A DNA stretch of 64,000 nt from Arachidicoccus rhizosphaerae. GTDB taxonomy: Bacteria; Bacteroidota; Bacteroidia; Chitinophagales; Chitinophagaceae. Location: positions 1 to 64,000 of the forward strand of contig NZ_FNQY01000021.1 in NCBI RefSeq assembly GCF_900107765.1. The letters run 5' to 3'. A model generated the notes under the pieces. It ran no database searches. It was not told where the DNA came from and worked only from the letters and a program-made list of their open reading frames with translations. Both the position numbers and the translations under genes were made by a program. Positions 10,038 to 18,120 of this stretch are shown one piece after another (position 1 is the first letter of the stretch; each line of letters opens with the position of its first letter).

Positions 10038-10892
10038 TTACTCTTGTATGCCCCTTAGGAGGTTTTCCAAGATTACACAATTTGTTTCAATAGAATTCTC
10101 AAAATATTGTGTCATTATGCGAATCATTCGACTATTAATTGAATCCTTAATATTAAACCTAATAAGTTTCTGCAACCTGGTATAAATGTTCTGGTTTGTG
10201 TTGATAATCTTTTTGATTTCCCTTCCTAAGACCGTTGCGGAAACCTGAATTAATTCCACGTCCTCATCTGTAAACAAGTCAGAATGATTTTCCCATATTT
10301 CGTTATCGTTTATTTCGAAATAATGATTTAATATCTCACAAATGTCAATTAAATCTGTTTGACGGATTTCCGGGCGGTCTTCCCATGCCAAAAGTTTTAA
10401 AATGACAATTCCAGGCAGTGTGCAACATTTAAATTGATGTTTGTCCTCTAATTCGATCTTCGGCAGGCCTGATAGATATATTTCTTTAAATGCTGGCACG
10501 TCTATATTTGTAAAACCGGTACCAGTGACCGTCACACTTCCATCAAAATCCTCGATTGCCCCAAAAGGCATAAGGTCTATAATGATTCTGTCATTCCACA
10601 ATAATGCAAATGCATTGTCATGCGTGGGTATGAAATTTTCATTTTCAACGAGGTAAGCCCGCAATAATTCGAATTTACCTTTGTCATTTATCAACACCCC
10701 TAAGTCAATATCTTTAGTCGTTCTACTTGGTTTAATGTCATTAATAGCTTGTAACCAAATATCGCGAGCTACTGCGCCGACCAAATAGTAGTCTATTCCA
10801 AAATTCTTAAATCCTCTTTCTAATGCGTCAAGCATTTCGCAGTGATTACTGTCCCATCTGATTTGATTCAAATTGATTTTGAAGGTAGTCAT
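10038..10892 (-). CDS. Nucleotidyltransferase, AbiEii-like toxin of a type IV toxin-antitoxin pair
   Basis: The start at 10892 (MTTFKINLNQIRW) was chosen over the ATG at 10931 because it overlaps the upstream gene less (47 bases). The protein has a nucleotidyltransferase core: YLVGAVARDIWL, then RTTKDIDLGV with the metal-binding Asp61 and Asp63, and later IIIDLMPFG supplying a third acidic residue. AbiEii-type toxins transfer nucleotides to RNA and stop growth. The overlap with the upstream AbiEi-like gene indicates translational coupling, as expected for antitoxin-first pairs. It could also be a general nucleotidyltransferase of unknown target; the gene pairing favours AbiE. Confidence 0.8.
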   Translation of the reverse strand: MTTFKINLNQIRWDSNHCEMLDALERGFKNFGIDYYLVGAVARDIWLQAINDIKPSRTTKDIDLGVLINDKGKFELLRAYLVENENFIPTHDNAFALLWNDRIIIDLMPFGAIEDFDGSVTVTGTGFTNIDVPAFKEIYLSGLPKIELEDKHQFKCCTLPGIVILKLLAWEDRPEIRQTDLIDICEILNHYFEINDNEIWENHSDLFTDEDVELIQVSATVLGREIKKIINTNQNIYTRLQKLIRFNIKDSINSRMIRIMTQYFENSIETNCVILENLLRGIQE

Positions 10893-11868
10893 TATAAATT
10901 TTTTGAGCGGTGTCAAAGCTTCGCCTATCACCAGCGTTTATTAGATCCGTGTATACAAGTAATGGAGGTACTGTATTAGCCTCTGTGGCATTCTCCCAAA
11001 ATCTTTGGTATATCTTAATATTGCCATTGTTGTCTGGAATTAGCTTATAATTTTTCATCAGTTCAGCTTTTGTTTCGGTAGTATACATTGTCAATTCGCC
11101 AGGGTGCAGGTAATCAGTGAGTATATCGCCGGCAGGTTCTCCTCCCCAGGCTGTCTTTTCTATATTCAATTCCATGTTTTTCCAATTGCCGAAATCCTCC
11201 TTTCTGAGAAAACGAAACGTTCCAATGAGAAGTGTCGGTTTTAACCGTTCTTCGTAAGCAGTTACCCACTTTTGAAGCAGTTCCTTCTTATTATTCAATA
11301 CTAGCCTTTTATCATCAACACTTGTTATGAAATGTAGCTGCTTTAAACCTGTTATAACGTAATTAATATTTCCCAACGCTACGTTGGTGATTTTTGCGAT
11401 TTCTCTGTACGTAAGATTAAGTAGATCCTGATCGACTAAACAATTAAAAAGTACTTTAAGACCTGTTTTAGTGAATGCACGGTTCCCTTTTTCATTTTTA
11501 GCAGGGATGCTCCTTTGCCCATCCAACCAAAGTGTAACACCATTTCGCTTTAGAAAAATATTTCCGTTTGCTTCAAGATATGCTACTCCAGCCTGCCTTA
11601 ATGTATGCTTTATATTTGGAAAAAGACTGCGGGCAACTACGATGACAGGACTGCTTGTTAGATTGTTTGCTAGAATTGCAGGAATCTGAACGTTCCTAAT
11701 CGTGTCTCTTACAATGGCATTAAACAAAAACAGTTCACCATCCATGATAAAAGTAATTTTCCCATCTGTCTCATTTAGAGGAGTTGCTTCCCATTTACCA
11801 GTGATTCCGGCATTTTCCTTCAATATCTCAAGGGCATGGATTACTATTTTATCTCTATTATTGTTCAT
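10846..11868 (-). CDS. AbiEi-like transcriptional regulator, antitoxin of a type IV pair
   Basis: The 340-residue protein has a central winged-helix-like segment at about residues 140-200 (LLNLTYREIAKITNVALGNI, then VDDKRLVLNNKKELLQKW), which matches the layout of Bacteroidota proteins annotated as type IV toxin-antitoxin AbiEi family. Such antitoxins repress their own promoter and counter the AbiEii nucleotidyltransferase without binding it. The toxin-like gene overlaps its 3' end by 47 bases. Palindromes directly upstream of the start (11880-11916) are good candidates for its operator. The assignment rests on pattern and context. Confidence 0.75.
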   Translation of the reverse strand: MNNNRDKIVIHALEILKENAGITGKWEATPLNETDGKITFIMDGELFLFNAIVRDTIRNVQIPAILANNLTSSPVIVVARSLFPNIKHTLRQAGVAYLEANGNIFLKRNGVTLWLDGQRSIPAKNEKGNRAFTKTGLKVLFNCLVDQDLLNLTYREIAKITNVALGNINYVITGLKQLHFITSVDDKRLVLNNKKELLQKWVTAYEERLKPTLLIGTFRFLRKEDFGNWKNMELNIEKTAWGGEPAGDILTDYLHPGELTMYTTETKAELMKNYKLIPDNNGNIKIYQRFWENATEANTVPPLLVYTDLINAGDRRSFDTAQKIYNDYLQNQFESNQMGQ

Positions 11869-11879
11869 AAATATTAATC

Positions 11880-11916
11880 GTTCACGTTACGTGAACATAA
11901 CAAATTTGTGAACAAA
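11880..11916 (-). promoter_or_regulatory. Palindromic operator candidates of the AbiE-like pair
   Basis: GTTCACGT-T-ACGTGAAC (11880-11896) is a perfect 8-base inverted repeat with one central base, 11 bases before the antitoxin start codon. A second, TTTGT-GA-ACAAA (11905-11916), repeats the GTGAAC half site. Their place between promoter and start fits autorepression by the AbiEi-like protein. Confidence 0.6.
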
Positions 11917-11943
11917 GATAGTGATTAATGTTTAAAGGGCAAT
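11913..11943 (-). promoter_or_regulatory. Bacteroidota-type promoter of the AbiE-like pair
   Basis: On the minus strand TATCTTTG (11920 to 11913) fits the TAnnTTTG -7 box exactly. ATTG (11943 to 11940) lies 19 bases upstream and fits the -33 TTG element. Transcription would start a few bases later, inside the palindromes. Confidence 0.55.
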
Positions 11944-12039
11944 CAAAAAACAGTTTAAATCTTAGACTTTACATATCAAGGCATAGATTTAATAGCTAAA
12001 ATTCCATTGCGTAAGGCGTTTTAATATTTATCGGTTAGA

Positions 12040-12205
12040 CCGGTAAACATTAACATGGGGTATTGCCTGTTTCAATTATTGCTGAAATTGTATTCCAGTT
12101 TCAGATTGTTCACCTCAAAGAAAGACCCGTTATCTGCCATACTGGCCAGGAAACCAAGAGTTCCGTAACCGGGTTTGGCAATTGTAAAGCTGATACTGAT
12201 ATTAT
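12040..12205 (-). pseudogene. 3' fragment of a DUF5013-type gene, copy of the end of the gene at 15565
   Basis: The minus strand from about 12205 reads NNISISFTIAKPGYGTLGF and on through FFEVNNLKLEY to a TGA stop at 12072-12074. This is nearly the same as the last 45 residues of the protein encoded at 15565-16824. The match keeps a constant offset of 3493 bases without indels and runs past the stop codon into non-coding sequence (CCGGTAAACATTA at about 12040 and again at about 15533). There is no upstream remainder of the gene. It is the stump of a duplicated or recombined paralogue. Confidence 0.85.
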
Positions 12206-12360
12206 TATTTACTAGTGACCAATCCAGACCAGACTAAAAATTATTTTAAAAATGCCTTTTACCAGGATCAGATTCATTACACATTAAAGTATTTAGGATT
12301 TAATTAATACAGTAATTACTACGCATCCTTTAAGGCCAGCCTTCCTTTCATTCACAACTA

Positions 12361-12603
12361 TCAATGATTTTGATCTGAAGTAGGTTTAAACTTTTTAAAT
12401 ATAAAAAAAAGGAACATTAATCCAATTCCAATACCAAACAAAAAGCCTTTAACCATGTCAGGCAAATTTATCAATTGTGAAGCCATCAGTGTACCTACGA
12501 TTATAAAAATCCCAATCGGAATTAAGACCGTATTATTTATTAATTGCTTTCTCATTTTACTTTTTTTAATATTTCTTGATATGGCATCTGGTAAATCCTT
12601 CAT
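12361..12603 (-). CDS. Small two-helix membrane protein, unknown function
   Basis: From MKDLPDAISRN (start 12603) the 80-residue product has an N-terminal basic stretch and two hydrophobic segments (about residues 27-43 and 50-70) followed by a Lys-rich tail. I prefer this start to the ATG at 12639, because TATATTTG at about 12612-12619 on this strand looks like a promoter box and would lie inside the longer version. The family is not recognised. It stands alone among gene relics and could be a survivor of a lost operon. Confidence 0.5.
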   Translation of the reverse strand: MKDLPDAISRNIKKSKMRKQLINNTVLIPIGIFIIVGTLMASQLINLPDMVKGFLFGIGIGLMFLFFIFKKFKPTSDQNH

Positions 12604-12639
12604 ACCAAGAGTCAAATATAGACAATTAAAAATGTTCAC

Positions 12640-12997
12640 TTGATAAATAATTTCCTTCCTTACCGGATTTTGAACCAGCCTTTTATTACTAAATATATTC
12701 CATTTATACTATAATACAAAAACAGCCCGCAATTTATTGAATCTTATTAAATCCACTAAATGATGACCTTTTTTCGATTTTGCGGCAAAATCAGCAGTGA
12801 AAGACGCATTGTGCTGTAAAAAAATTGTTTTATGGCATACCTTAAATCTCCAAACAGTATTACAAAATAAAGATTCTGTTTGCGGTTAATACAGGGTTCA
12901 ATAGCTGGTCTTCTTGTCTTCACAACCTTATTATTGCCTTTTTATGATAGCAGGGACTCTTTTAATTTAAAACAGCAGAATTCGACACCTGAAGCAA
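12640..12997. other. Non-coding gap of about 358 bases
   Basis: AT-rich sequence without a supported gene or clear signal. It separates the small membrane protein from the RND relic. Confidence 0.35.
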
Positions 12998-13387
12998 CTG
13001 TCTATTGTTTTTTCTGAGGGTAGCCCGTTAAACGTCGGCAGCTATACAGGAATTATTATGGTGGTAGGCATCATTAATGAGAATGCCATATTTACCTATA
13101 TTCAGGTCAGCACTTCCCACAAAAAAATGAATAAGGTGAACTCCATTATCTATGCAATCAGCACAAGGCTGCGGCCCAAAATCATGACAGCCACCAGTAC
13201 AATGATCGCACTGATGCCACTGGCCCTTGGTACAGGAACAGGAACAGGTGCACTGCTCCATCAGCCGCTGGCAATTGCGGTTATTGGCGGCGTTCTGGTA
13301 GCGTTGCCGCTGCTTATAATGGTGTTACCAACCTTATTGAACCTGTTAGCTTTTAAAGAGGAAGTAAAAAACAAAAAAGCGGTCTAA
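12998..13387 (+). pseudogene. C-terminal fragment of an RND efflux transporter
   Basis: The frame reads SIVFSEGSPLNVGSYTGII, then MVVGIINENAIF, RLRPKIMTATSTMIALMPLA and GGVLVALPLLIMVLPTLLNLL. These are the conserved last transmembrane helices of AcrB/HAE1-type transporters, ending in a normal stop at 13387. About 900 upstream residues are missing, and no homologous sequence precedes position 12998. The ATG at 13058 lies within a helix and is not a real start. It is a deletion remnant, related in family to the transporter at the right edge of the window. Confidence 0.85.
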
Positions 13388-13468
13388 GCGGCCGCAAAAG
13401 TTACGGAACTTCCCGGAATTTCTACTTCTACTGACCAAAATCCATTTTACCTGATTGGATGATGAAAA

Positions 13469-15454
13469 ATCGGGTAGGAAGGTAGCGATTATTTCGCTAC
13501 CTGACCTCCCACACCACCGTACGTACGGTTCCGTATACGGCGGTTCTATTAACTTTTAGATTATAGGAGCCTCGAGTTTAGCGTGAAAGGCCTTAAGGGC
13601 AGTCACGAAGCTAAAGAGACCCAATTCGTCAAAATATTTCTTGGGGAATGCGAGATTCATGTGTGATGCCCCCGAATTGAACCACGGGCCGCGTTGATTA
13701 AAGGCTCTCCGAGCTGCATGCTGTTCGGAGAGCCCAGCTTTCCGAAGGTTGGTGAATCTTGTCCAGTTGCGTTTCCAGTGTCGCCAAAGGATGTTCCGCA
13801 AGCGATGTCGCAACCATTCGTCGAGTTCATGAGCCAGTTTCTTCATATCCGCGTAGCGGTAATAATTGAACCACCCCCTGATAGCAGGGTTAAGCGTTTT
13901 GGAAATAAACTTGGGCAGGTGTTTGCCTCTACCTCGTTGACACAACTCTTTAATGGATTCTTTTATGCGTGTCACGCTCTTCGGGGCAACCCTAAGACCA
14001 GTGCCACCTTTCTTGTAATAAAAGGAGTAACCAAGAAATTTGCCCTTTACGGGGCTATCCACCTTGCTTTTCTCCTTATTGACCTTTAACCTCATCTTGT
14101 TCTCTATAAAGTTTTGGATAGAAGCAAAGGCGCGCTCTCCGGCTCGGCGTGTCTTGACATACACATTACAATCATCGGCGTACCTCGTATGTCGATGACC
14201 TCGTTTCTCTAATTCCTTGTCCAGTTCATCGAGTACAATGTTTGATAAAATTGGACTAGCTGGGGAACCCTGCGGGGTTCCTTTTTCCCGGTCTTCTAGC
14301 ATTCCATCTTTCATCATTCCTGTAAGTAGGTATCGGTGGATGAGTTTGTGAATTTCCCACTCTCCGGGTGTTTTTAGCATGATTTTACTCATTAACCTTT
14401 GGTGAGGAACCTCATCAAAGAATTTTGAGAGGTCTATGTCGATAACAATCCGGTATCCCTCATCCTGATATTCCTTCGCACGGTTTATTGCATCTATTGC
14501 CTTTCTTTTAGGACGAAAGCCGAAGCTGTTGTCTGAGAAGATTGGCTCCCAGATTGGAGTAAGGACTTGTAATAGAGACTGTTGTATAAACCGGTCGAGT
14601 ACCGTAGGAATGCCAAGCATTCGGACCCCTCCATCAGGTTTTGGTATTTCTACCTTCTTGACTGGCTGTGGTTGATACTTCCCCTGTCTTAACTGTCCCT
14701 CAATTGCCTCCCAGTTTTTCCTTAGAAATAATTTTAAATCTCCTACTTCCATCCCGTCTGCTCCTGCGCTCCCTCTATTGTCAACAACTTTAATGAAAGC
14801 ATCGTTCAGATTGTCTACATTAAGGAGTCTGTCGATTAATCGGAGTTCGGGGGGATTACATCCTTTCTTTATGGGACCTACAGAAACGGCACCACCAAGG
14901 GCCCTTGTCTCTTCCGGAGATTTTGCCTCCCTTGATGATGAAGATGTTCCCACCTTCTTTTCTGCCTTTGACTGTTGATTCATAATGATGATTTTAATCC
15001 ATTCGTTAATAGTTCGGCCCTTCATCCTTTCCGTGAGTCTTCCTGCGTTTCCTTTTAGGTCGGTCGCCCAGCTCGTCTCGGGCTTACTATGGCCTCTGCT
15101 GACTTCTGATACCTTAATCTGATGTTGACATCAGGGTTGTCCCGGTGCAGAATACCTCGTGTTCCTTCCGCTGACAGGGTATCAGATCTCCCCGGGTAAG
15201 ATGCATTTCTGTCACGCTTATACATGCCGTATCTACTGCCTGTCTTTCCGTGTAAGTATCGGACTTTAGAGATAAATGCCTCCTGATCCAGACAAACAGC
15301 CTCATACGATTCCTGTACGTCATGTCAGCGCTTTGCCTACAGCTGCCTTCAGATTCCCAGTCACCCAGGACACCCTTGCCGTTCGGCTAATTGTTCCCCT
15401 TACCGGGCCAATAGAGGTCTCTCACCTCCTAGAAATGCACCATGCCGGGCGCAC
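13469..15454 (-). mobile_element. Group IIC (bacterial class C) intron, complete
   Basis: The minus strand from 15454 begins GTGCGCCCGGCATGG, the conserved 5' end of this intron class. It continues with GGTGAGAG and CAAGGGTGTCC elements of domain I, like the Oceanobacillus iheyensis group IIC intron. The 3' part has a domain V hairpin, AACCGCCGTATAC...GTACGTACGGTGG (about 13510-13545), with the CGC triad expected of group IIC. A domain VI hairpin with arms GGTAGCGA and TCGCTACC follows, and the intron ends ...CCCGAT at 13469. Its length of 1986 bases is normal for an ORF-bearing intron. The 5' end lies 2 bases after the T-run of a terminator, the preferred target of this class. Confidence 0.92.
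13556..15025 (-). CDS. ltrA: Group II intron reverse transcriptase/maturase
   Basis: The 489-codon frame holds a reverse transcriptase with palm motifs VIDIDLSKFFDEV (Asp196, Asp198) and RYADD (residues 281-285), followed by a maturase domain with NPAIRGWFNYYRY. There is no HNH endonuclease domain, as usual in group IIC proteins, which instead rely on single-stranded or hairpin targets. It promotes splicing of the intron RNA and its reverse-transcription-coupled insertion. The start is uncertain: ATG 15025 has a GGAAAGG very close upstream, while MNQQSKAEKK at 14983 is equally possible because similarity begins only around residue 58. The frame is intact, so the element may still be active. 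Confidence 0.93.
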   Translation of the reverse strand: MKGRTINEWIKIIIMNQQSKAEKKVGTSSSSREAKSPEETRALGGAVSVGPIKKGCNPPELRLIDRLLNVDNLNDAFIKVVDNRGSAGADGMEVGDLKLFLRKNWEAIEGQLRQGKYQPQPVKKVEIPKPDGGVRMLGIPTVLDRFIQQSLLQVLTPIWEPIFSDNSFGFRPKRKAIDAINRAKEYQDEGYRIVIDIDLSKFFDEVPHQRLMSKIMLKTPGEWEIHKLIHRYLLTGMMKDGMLEDREKGTPQGSPASPILSNIVLDELDKELEKRGHRHTRYADDCNVYVKTRRAGERAFASIQNFIENKMRLKVNKEKSKVDSPVKGKFLGYSFYYKKGGTGLRVAPKSVTRIKESIKELCQRGRGKHLPKFISKTLNPAIRGWFNYYRYADMKKLAHELDEWLRHRLRNILWRHWKRNWTRFTNLRKAGLSEQHAARRAFNQRGPWFNSGASHMNLAFPKKYFDELGLFSFVTALKAFHAKLEAPII

Positions 15455-15456
15455 AT

Positions 15457-15487
15457 AAAAAAAGGAGCCTGGTTTTATTCAGGCTCC
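15457..15487 (-). terminator. Rho-independent terminator of the glycan operon, intron target
   Basis: On the minus strand GGAGCCTG and CAGGCTCC form an 8-bp stem with an 8-base loop, followed by seven T. It ends the operon of the DUF5013 gene (stop at 15565). The group IIC intron starts two bases after the T-run. Confidence 0.93.
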
Positions 15488-15564
15488 CTTGTGTCAGCAG
15501 ATCATTATATTTTATTCGGTTTATGGGTTACCCCGGTAAACATTACCACCTGATATTAACTGCT

Positions 15565-16824
15565 TTAATTATTGCTGTAACTATATTCCAATTTCAGGTT
15601 GTTTACTTCAAAGAAGGATCCGTTATCTGTCATACTGGCTAGAAAACCAAGTGTTACATCACCTGGCTGGTCAATCGTAAAGCTGATACTGATATTATCC
15701 CCGCCGTGGTTGCCCGAAAATTCATAATAAGCCAGGCTTTGGTCTTCCGCATGGTCAATATCAGGGAACTGCTGACCCGCGGCCGCAAGGATGTATTTTC
15801 GGCCCTGATCATTCAGATCGTTCATATTGACGGTCATCCGCCACTTACCGCTATATGGCAGGTATACCGACTGATAAATCTTCCCATTGGTAATGGCTGA
15901 CTTGCCCCAGCCGGATTCCATGGCTATCATGGAGTGATTTTTTACTTCGTAGCCGCCGTAACCGCCTGCGTTTTTAACATTGGGTGTGGTAATCCACTGG
16001 TCCAGATCGCCCCAACGGCCGCCATCCCAGGTACTGTAGTAAAAAGGATTGCCCGGATTTTTCAGATATTTAGCCGTAAGATCCACCCATACATCCTGAA
16101 TCTGAGGCATATAGGTATCATAAGCGGTCTTAAAGGTGTCAATACTCAGGCTGTCAGGCCGGTAATAAGTTCTATAGACAACAGCGCTGCCCTTTTTATA
16201 ATCCATAAGCAACGTATCTGTTACGTCCAGCCCGATGGTAAGACGTACCGAATCATCATTTGTCGTCTCATAATGCAGTTCTGTAAGTATAGGTCCGGCA
16301 CTTTCGTCCATACTGGCAAAACTCAGATGTACCTGCAGCCCGGTGTCCAGAAAAGAGGAGGCAATGGGGCGGTTAATCAGTGAGGCACGGTATTTATCCC
16401 CGTAGACGACGCCAACCGCATAGACGGGCACGGAGCGGTTACCGCCGGCGTCTTCATTGACCACTTCAAAAGTATGCGACCCTTCCAGTAAATCCTTAAC
16501 GAGCAGGCTGACGGTATCAGCCCCCTGCGTTCTTTTGACATCTACCTCCATAGAGTCAGAACGGCTGTCCCAGTAAATATGTGATTTGACAATATTCGGA
16601 TCGGAAGTCAGTACCGAACTAAGCCGCACGCGGTAATCTCCGGAATATACCAGTATGGTATCCGGCTTTGCCGGATATATCAGATCACCTTTTACAAATT
16701 GCTTTTTATAATCATCCATCTTGGTGCAGCCGGTACTACCTGTCATAAAGAAGGCAATTGTCAACAAGCCAAAGAAAATACCTGCGACTCCCGGATACGT
16801 TTTTATTTTTAATTTACCCATCAT
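15565..16824 (-). CDS. DUF4998/DUF5013-type surface lipoprotein
   Basis: The start at 16824 (MMGKLKIKTYPG) lies 28 bases after the previous gene. An in-frame ATG at 16878 would overlap that gene and put extra residues before the signal peptide. The signal ends at a lipobox like GSTGC, so this is a lipoprotein. The N-terminal half (DYKKQFVKGDLIYPAKPDTILVY) resembles DUF4998 and the C-terminal half, ending in ISISFTIDQPGDVTLGF and FFEVNNLKLEY, resembles DUF5013. These are common in glycan-utilization loci and probably assist surface glycan binding. It is the last gene before the terminator at 15457-15487. Confidence 0.85.
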   Translation of the reverse strand: MMGKLKIKTYPGVAGIFFGLLTIAFFMTGSTGCTKMDDYKKQFVKGDLIYPAKPDTILVYSGDYRVRLSSVLTSDPNIVKSHIYWDSRSDSMEVDVKRTQGADTVSLLVKDLLEGSHTFEVVNEDAGGNRSVPVYAVGVVYGDKYRASLINRPIASSFLDTGLQVHLSFASMDESAGPILTELHYETTNDDSVRLTIGLDVTDTLLMDYKKGSAVVYRTYYRPDSLSIDTFKTAYDTYMPQIQDVWVDLTAKYLKNPGNPFYYSTWDGGRWGDLDQWITTPNVKNAGGYGGYEVKNHSMIAMESGWGKSAITNGKIYQSVYLPYSGKWRMTVNMNDLNDQGRKYILAAAGQQFPDIDHAEDQSLAYYEFSGNHGGDNISISFTIDQPGDVTLGFLASMTDNGSFFEVNNLKLEYSYSNN

Positions 16825-16852
16825 AACTATTTTTTTATTGCTTCTTTGAAGT

Positions 16853-18103
16853 TTAATTCCTTGGATCTCCGTACACATTGGTTTCCACCAGGGTCATATA
16901 AGTGGTACCCAGCCAGTTCTGCAGGCAGTTAATCCTGAGATAGCGGTATTTTTTATCGCCTGAATGAAAGGTGCAGTTAAAGCCGGCAGCGGCCTGATTA
17001 AAATCATCCTGCGTCAGGTACCCATAAGGCAGACCTGAAGGCTTTTTGACTTCATAGCTGCCCAGCAGGTCCCACTGGTTAAAACTACCGTCACTGGCAG
17101 GCTCGGTAGCGCCCCAGACTTCAAATTTTCTCAGATTGCCCCCGTAAAAATAATTTCTAAGGCCGCTGGAGCTCGGCGTAGCGTTCTCTGAGTACTCAAA
17201 GATGACCATACGACTGAGCTTGGTAGGCGTGCCGATGTCAATAGTTACATGTTGAGGGTCCATACTATTTGAATTGGTCCAGACGACGTCCGGCCATGCA
17301 TCTCCCCGGGTCTTGCCATCCCATAGCGAACTCAGGCCCTTGGAATTCTGATTATAGAAATCATAGGTAGGTTCGCCCGGCAGGCTGGTTCTCGCAAATT
17401 TACTTTTATCCAGCAACGCCTCATAAAGGGGCGATATCTCGGTAAATACCGTGTCTGTGGTATTTTGATACTTATCCCGGACAAATACAGCCACCTGAAT
17501 GGCATTTGTGTCCAACCCCCTTATGGAATTATCAATGGTATCTGTGGCAGTGTAAATACCGGAATAAAGCGCCCAGTCACCTTTTTGCCTCGTCAATAAC
17601 TGGATAGCCACATCGGCCTTTTCTTCATTCAGCGCTTTGATATTGATGCCCCCAAAATCCGGTGCCACTTTAAGGGAGTTATAGACTTCCCAGATAGGAC
17701 TGATCAGTGGATGCACCTTGATTTGCACGGGTTCAGATGCTTTTTCCCCGCGGTTGACCGTATAGATCTTTACCGTATGTTCCAGTGTATCGGCAAAACC
17801 GTCCAGCACCAGTTCGTTTTTATAATAAGATGCTTTTACGATGCGTTCGACCCCCTTTTTTGTTTCATAGACTGCCTTTACGTAATAGAGATTAGGATCT
17901 GCCGGAACTGTATAATGCAGGGTCGCCGTTCCCTTACCGTTATTTACGGTAATATCTGAAACCATCTGAGGCGTTTCATCATTGTTACTAAGCGAACTGT
18001 GTTCCATAGTCTCCTTTTTACAGTTTAAAAAGGACAGGGACATCACAGCTACCAGCACCGCAGAGCGGATAAACGGGTTTAATATATAAGTCTTGTATTT
18101 CAT
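16853..18103 (-). CDS. DUF4959/DUF5000-type lipoprotein with discoidin-like C-terminus
   Basis: The signal peptide ends SLSFLNCKK (lipobox Cys at about residue 28). The N-terminal half consists of fibronectin-like strands (DUF4959 and DUF5126-type). The C-terminal part (LWDGKTRGDAWPDVVWT, HVTIDIGTPTKLSRMVIFEY, FEVWGATEP, YRYLRINCLQNW) has the look of a discoidin/F5/8-type carbohydrate-binding domain (DUF5000). It starts 17 bases after susD and is followed by the DUF4998/5013 gene, so it is part of the same operon. It would bind glycan at the cell surface; the ligand is unknown. Confidence 0.85.
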   Translation of the reverse strand: MKYKTYILNPFIRSAVLVAVMSLSFLNCKKETMEHSSLSNNDETPQMVSDITVNNGKGTATLHYTVPADPNLYYVKAVYETKKGVERIVKASYYKNELVLDGFADTLEHTVKIYTVNRGEKASEPVQIKVHPLISPIWEVYNSLKVAPDFGGINIKALNEEKADVAIQLLTRQKGDWALYSGIYTATDTIDNSIRGLDTNAIQVAVFVRDKYQNTTDTVFTEISPLYEALLDKSKFARTSLPGEPTYDFYNQNSKGLSSLWDGKTRGDAWPDVVWTNSNSMDPQHVTIDIGTPTKLSRMVIFEYSENATPSSSGLRNYFYGGNLRKFEVWGATEPASDGSFNQWDLLGSYEVKKPSGLPYGYLTQDDFNQAAAGFNCTFHSGDKKYRYLRINCLQNWLGTTYMTLVETNVYGDPRN

Positions 18104-18120
18104 TGTGATTTGTTTTTTTA

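Noticed and set aside
13028-13261. Cys-rich minus-strand frame (opening MEQCTCSCSCTKGQWHQCDH), which looks like a metal-binding peptide
   Set aside because: It is exactly antisense to the conserved last helices of the RND relic; the Cys codons come from Gly, Ala and Thr codons on the other strand.
15934-16383. Plus-strand frame of 149 codons in the DUF4998 gene
   Set aside because: Shadow of a well-supported lipoprotein gene on the minus strand.
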